Positions 61,076 to 64,000 of a stretch of DNA of 64,000 nucleotides are shown piece by piece. The position numbers and the translations under genes were made by a program. The first letter of the stretch is position 1. Every line of letters begins with the position of its first letter. This stretch comes from Myxococcus stipitatus DSM 14675. Its GTDB lineage: Bacteria; Myxococcota; Myxococcia; Myxococcales; Myxococcaceae. The notes beneath the pieces are model-generated. The model was not told the DNA's origin. It worked only from the letters and a program-made list of their open reading frames with translations, and did not search any database. The stretch is from positions 5,164,501-5,228,500 of the forward strand of contig NC_020126.1 in assembly GCF_000331735.1 (NCBI RefSeq), given 5' to 3'.

Positions 61076-62848
61076 TCAAAGCCCTGCGGGACCTCGGCTG
61101 TGAGGCAGGGCGAGGTGTTGGCCGGGAGGTGGAAGCTCGATGCGCTTGAGGCCGTTGTCGCTCCAGGTCACGAAGCAGAAATCGCCCGACTCCAGGACGT
61201 GACCGAAGTCGAAGCGTGCGCGCATGAAGCCGGACTCACTCGACTCCAGCACGGAGACCTGGAGGTCACCGAGCTTCAGCTTCGTGCCCGCGGGCGGCGC
61301 CGACTCACGATTCACCACCTCCCAGAATCCTTGCTTGCGCGGCGAGGCTTGGACGACGAGGTCGATGGCCTCGGGGGAGACTCGCTCGAGGACGTGGTCG
61401 TGCGGCGCGCCGCTGAGCAGCCGGAAGCCCCGAGGCGCCCGCCCGGTGAGGGACATGGCGGCGGGGACGTACTGCGACACGCTCGGGTCGGAGGAGACGA
61501 CCAGGACCAGCGTCCCATCGCAAGGAGGCGCTTCCCGAGCGACCCGCCACTGTTCATTCGCGACATGCCCCAGCGCGAGCGCCATCCCCACCCGGAACAA
61601 CGGGCTCAGGCCGAAGTGGCCCAGCACGAGGACGACCACCGCGGACCGGAGGATGAGCGCGGGGACTCGGAGCCGCGCGGGCTCGCGGGCTGCTTGCCAG
61701 CCTCGGAGGATGAGCACGGACATCAGCGCGCTGCCCGCGACCAGCGGCACCATGAGGACACGTCCTCCGACGACGCCCACGGCGCCGGGGAGCGTGGCGA
61801 GGATGCCTCCGGGAATGAGCCACCGCAGGGCGTCTTGCTCGCGCTCGGAGAGCCAGGGCTGGAGGAGTCGAGTCATGCGCCATGCGCCGAAGGTGGCGAT
61901 GGCGCCTACGGTCGCGATGACGGGGAGCAGGGCCGGGGCACTGGAGGTGAAGTCCGAGGGCGTGGCGAGCACCAGCTCGCTCATGAGGATGAACGCGCGC
62001 TGGATGAAGACGCCGAGGAACGACCACGGCGCGGCGATGGGATTCAGATAGCCGTTGCTGCCGCGCGCGCCATAGCCCTGGCTCACGTAGAAGACGACAT
62101 AGACAAGCGACAGCACGAGGTAGGGCGCGAGGTGCCGCGACCTCCGCTGCCAGGACTCACGGCGACCGAACACTTCATAGGAGCCCAGGAGCAACACGGC
62201 CCCGACGGCGGCCTCGCCGGAGAGCAGGGCGCCCGCGAGTGCCACGGGGGCGAGGACGCGTCCGGGTTTCCAGGCGTCCTCGCGAGCGCGCAGGTGTGCC
62301 GCCAGCGCGAGCAGCCCCAGGAGCGCGGAGACGAGTGGATGACGCGCGGCGAGCCATGCCACGGGGAGCACGTGGGCCCCCGCCACCGCATAGAGCACGG
62401 TGGCCAGCGTCGCCACGGGGGTGGGCAACAGTCGTTGGTGCAGCCAGCCCACCAGCACGACCAGCGCCACGAACCACGCGAGGCTGTGCAGATGCGCGGG
62501 AAGCGCGGCATCGCGGAAGAGCCACGCATCCAGGCTCAAGAGCGCGCTGGGGATGGGGCGGAAGAATCGGACGAGCAGCGAGTCCGAGGCCCACCAGGGC
62601 AGGAGCCCGGACTCGCGCAATCGCTCCGGCATCGAGCCCGGCCCGCCGACGAACTCATAGAGGGACAGCGGCCCCCAGTCGCCCAGTTGCCGTGTCGAGC
62701 CGTTGATGACCATCCGGTGCATCAGGTCGTCGAGCATCAACCCCACACGCAACGACGGCAGCGAGAGGAGGATGCCCAGCCCCAACGCGAGCACGAGCGA
62801 GCGAGGCCACGTCCAACGAGTGCCCACGTGAGGAGGACCATCCGCCAT
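61076..62848 (-). CDS. Large multi-spanning membrane protein, glycosyltransferase-like topology
   Basis: 590 aa from ATG 62848 (GGAGGTG ahead). About eleven or twelve helices over residues 15-430 and a soluble periplasmic end (about 440-590). An acidic motif after helix 1 (SLRVGLMLDDLMHRMV) and the early loop (FFRPIPSALLSLDAWLFRD) are as in GT-C-type transferases of the PMT/ArnT kind, where an Asp in the first loop is catalytic. A glycosyltransferase role is only suggested. The end domain (GTLVLVVSSDPSVSQYVPAAMSL) is not recognised. Confidence 0.75.
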   Translation of the reverse strand: MADGPPHVGTRWTWPRSLVLALGLGILLSLPSLRVGLMLDDLMHRMVINGSTRQLGDWGPLSLYEFVGGPGSMPERLRESGLLPWWASDSLLVRFFRPIPSALLSLDAWLFRDAALPAHLHSLAWFVALVVLVGWLHQRLLPTPVATLATVLYAVAGAHVLPVAWLAARHPLVSALLGLLALAAHLRAREDAWKPGRVLAPVALAGALLSGEAAVGAVLLLGSYEVFGRRESWQRRSRHLAPYLVLSLVYVVFYVSQGYGARGSNGYLNPIAAPWSFLGVFIQRAFILMSELVLATPSDFTSSAPALLPVIATVGAIATFGAWRMTRLLQPWLSEREQDALRWLIPGGILATLPGAVGVVGGRVLMVPLVAGSALMSVLILRGWQAAREPARLRVPALILRSAVVVLVLGHFGLSPLFRVGMALALGHVANEQWRVAREAPPCDGTLVLVVSSDPSVSQYVPAAMSLTGRAPRGFRLLSGAPHDHVLERVSPEAIDLVVQASPRKQGFWEVVNRESAPPAGTKLKLGDLQVSVLESSESGFMRARFDFGHVLESGDFCFVTWSDNGLKRIELPPPGQHLALPHSRGPAGL

Positions 62849-62936
62849 GACCACCTCCGGCTTCGAGGAACCTGTCGGGTCGCGCCCAGGCCCCTCGAGG
62901 ACACGCTAGTCCGGAGGCAGTCACTTCAACCACTCC

Positions 62937-63164
62937 CTACACCCCGCCACGAACCCAAGTGGCGTACTGCCTCCTGGCCGTGTTCGAGAGCTCGTACCCG
63001 AGCTCGAGCGCCATCTCCGGGTCAAGGCCCAGCGTGGCCTCGAGGTCGGCGACAAGGCCTCCCACGAACACCCCCTCCACCTCGGAACCCTTCCGGGTGT
63101 ACCGAACCACATCCAGCGCGGCCTCCGCCAACCGCCGCACCAACTTCTTCCGACTGTTCTTCAT
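62937..63164 (-). CDS. Small hypothetical protein
   Basis: 75 aa from ATG 63164 (AGGAGAAGG upstream); GTG 63167 is equally possible. Basic start (MKNSRKKLVRRLAEAALDVVRY) followed by two acidic helices (LVADLEATLGLDPEMALELGYELSNTARRQY). No signal peptide or Cys. Unknown function; the strand fits the run of minus-strand genes, and a good ribosome site supports it as real. Confidence 0.6.
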   Translation of the reverse strand: MKNSRKKLVRRLAEAALDVVRYTRKGSEVEGVFVGGLVADLEATLGLDPEMALELGYELSNTARRQYATWVRGGV

Positions 63165-63463
63165 CACGAACCTTCTCCTGCACGGGTCTCTGGGGGGCCC
63201 ACCACCTCATGCCGTGCTGGGTGGACCCGCCTGCGTTGCGCTGCCCGGACCCTCCGGACTCACGCACCACCGACACGAAGAAGATTGGGTTCGGGGTTCG
63301 GGACTCCTCGCCGCCCGACGCGGCGTGTGGGGGGACCTCGGGGGGCGGTCTGACTCTGCGGGGAGCTTCAGCCCGAGGACCGAGCAGGAGATCGGCCGCC
63401 CACCTGGACCGACGTCGCCAGTGCACGGGTTGCGGCGGCTTCCAGCTGCGTTACGTCGAAGGC

Positions 63464-63664
63464 ATGTTCCAAGCGACTCCACAGCCCGAATCGCGCGACT
63501 TCATGATCCCCGAAGGCTGTCCCGCCTGTGCCGCGGACCTGCCCGTGCGTGTCTCGGCGGCGGGCCCCAGCGGCGTCTGCAAGCACTGCGGATGGATGGG
63601 CCGCCCCCTCATCACCGTGACGCACAAGGGGCTGCGCGTCACCTACGAAGGCGCCGCGGCCTGA
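63464..63664 (+). CDS. Small zinc-ribbon protein
   Basis: 66 aa from ATG 63464. Two CxxC knuckles (GCPACAADL and GVCKHCGWMG) 20-odd residues apart form a likely zinc ribbon; the closing strand reads PLITVTHKGLRVTYEG. An in-frame third CxxC (QCTGCGG) lies just upstream, so a longer N-terminus is possible, but no better start was seen. Ribosome site weak. Function unknown; such ribbons usually bind nucleic acid or protein. Confidence 0.55.
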   Translation: MFQATPQPESRDFMIPEGCPACAADLPVRVSAAGPSGVCKHCGWMGRPLITVTHKGLRVTYEGAAA

Positions 63665-63680
63665 GCGACAGGGAAGGGCG

Positions 63681-64000
63681 TCAGCCCGCCTGAGTGGCGG
63701 GCGCGTCCGGGGGCTGCGGCTTGGCCTGAGGCTCCGAGCTCGTCAGCTCCAGGCGGTCCACCTTCCGCAGCTCGGGGAAGCCCCAGGACCAGAGGACGAC
63801 CACCACGAGCGTCCCTACCGCGCCCGCCACCACCGCCGGCACGGCGCCCACGTGCTCCGCGAGCCAGCCCGCGCGGAACTCGCCGAGCTCGTTGGAAGCC
63901 CCGATGCACATCATGTTCACCGCTCCGACACGGCCGCGCATCTCGTCAGGGGTGGCCATCAGCTCCAGGGTGTGACGCACCACCACGCTGACCATGTCCG
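63681..64000 (-). CDS. MFS exporter (EntS/MFS_3-like), 3' part
   Basis: The C-terminal 106 or so codons of a transporter that continues past the window. SVVVRHTLELMATPDEMRGRVGAVNMMCIGASNELGEFRAGWLAEHVG followed by a last helix (AVVAGAVGTLVVVVLWSW) is the conserved end of EntS-like MFS_3 exporters; the tail is Pro/Ala-rich. It is likely an inner-membrane drug or siderophore exporter (family knowledge). Confidence 0.85.
   Translation of the reverse strand, partial: DMVSVVVRHTLELMATPDEMRGRVGAVNMMCIGASNELGEFRAGWLAEHVGAVPAVVAGAVGTLVVVVLWSWGFPELRKVDRLELTSSEPQAKPQPPDAPATQAG

Overview
The window is ordinary chromosome from a high-GC Gram-negative bacterium. It is most probably a myxobacterium of the Myxococcus/Corallococcus group. 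The signs are very strong G/C in third codon positions, many GTG starts, many lipoproteins, DUF4388 and TPR/cyclic-nucleotide regulators, LytTR two-component pairs, and a large secreted HEWGH metalloprotease. The species call is inference; no rRNA or tRNA gene was seen. Both ends cut through genes: a histidine kinase on the left and an MFS exporter on the right.

Layout. 1-1215: LytS-type kinase (5' truncated) and its LytTR regulator. 1363-5891 (minus): an esterase-fold protein that has lost its catalytic serine, a small Cys-rich secreted protein, and a beta-propeller/M28/PDZ lipoprotein peptidase. 5956-12218: pyruvate carboxylase, cytochrome P450, MFS transporter. 12462-18549: SBBP/discoidin-like lipoprotein, two CsgG/TolB-like proteins, then a second, complete LytS/LytTR pair. 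18550-18957 is a non-coding stretch with a degenerate ~73-bp repeat array and two inverted repeats. 18958-23000: 2OG-Fe oxygenase, patatin, two membrane proteins. 23259-26649: KGG-repeat hydrophilin, PII-like protein and two translationally coupled CPA2 antiporters, which look like an osmotic/desiccation-stress locus.

26683-42524 is mostly housekeeping. It holds a Sua5/YciO protein, a membrane protein, xerD, an Uma2 nuclease remnant, a DUF4388 protein, trpS, scpA-scpB, an rluB-like pseudouridine synthase with a huge repetitive basic tail, a HEAT lipoprotein, a TPR + twin cNMP-binding protein, a GspE-N-domain protein and a lipoprotein. The rluB tail appears frameshifted near 36210, and 136 codons of tail continue in another frame.

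42547-52484: anion permease; an MrfA-like helicase with an MrfB-like exonuclease (DNA repair pair); slyD; an outer-membrane-type protein with a bile-acid-symporter-family transporter; tesB; a glutamine amidotransferase. 52731-57749: secreted single-cache-like protein plus chemoreceptor, then the HEWGH metalloprotease. 57810-64000: mainly minus-strand genes (HTH/GNAT fusion, YfeH-type symporter, secreted EEP nuclease, multi-spanning membrane protein, 75-aa protein), a small zinc-ribbon protein, and an MFS exporter fragment.

No phage, IS element or CRISPR array was found. The strongest leads are the rluB tail frameshift, the dead esterase, the hydrophilin/PII-like/twin-antiporter locus, the extended MrfAB pair, and the 73-bp repeat array.
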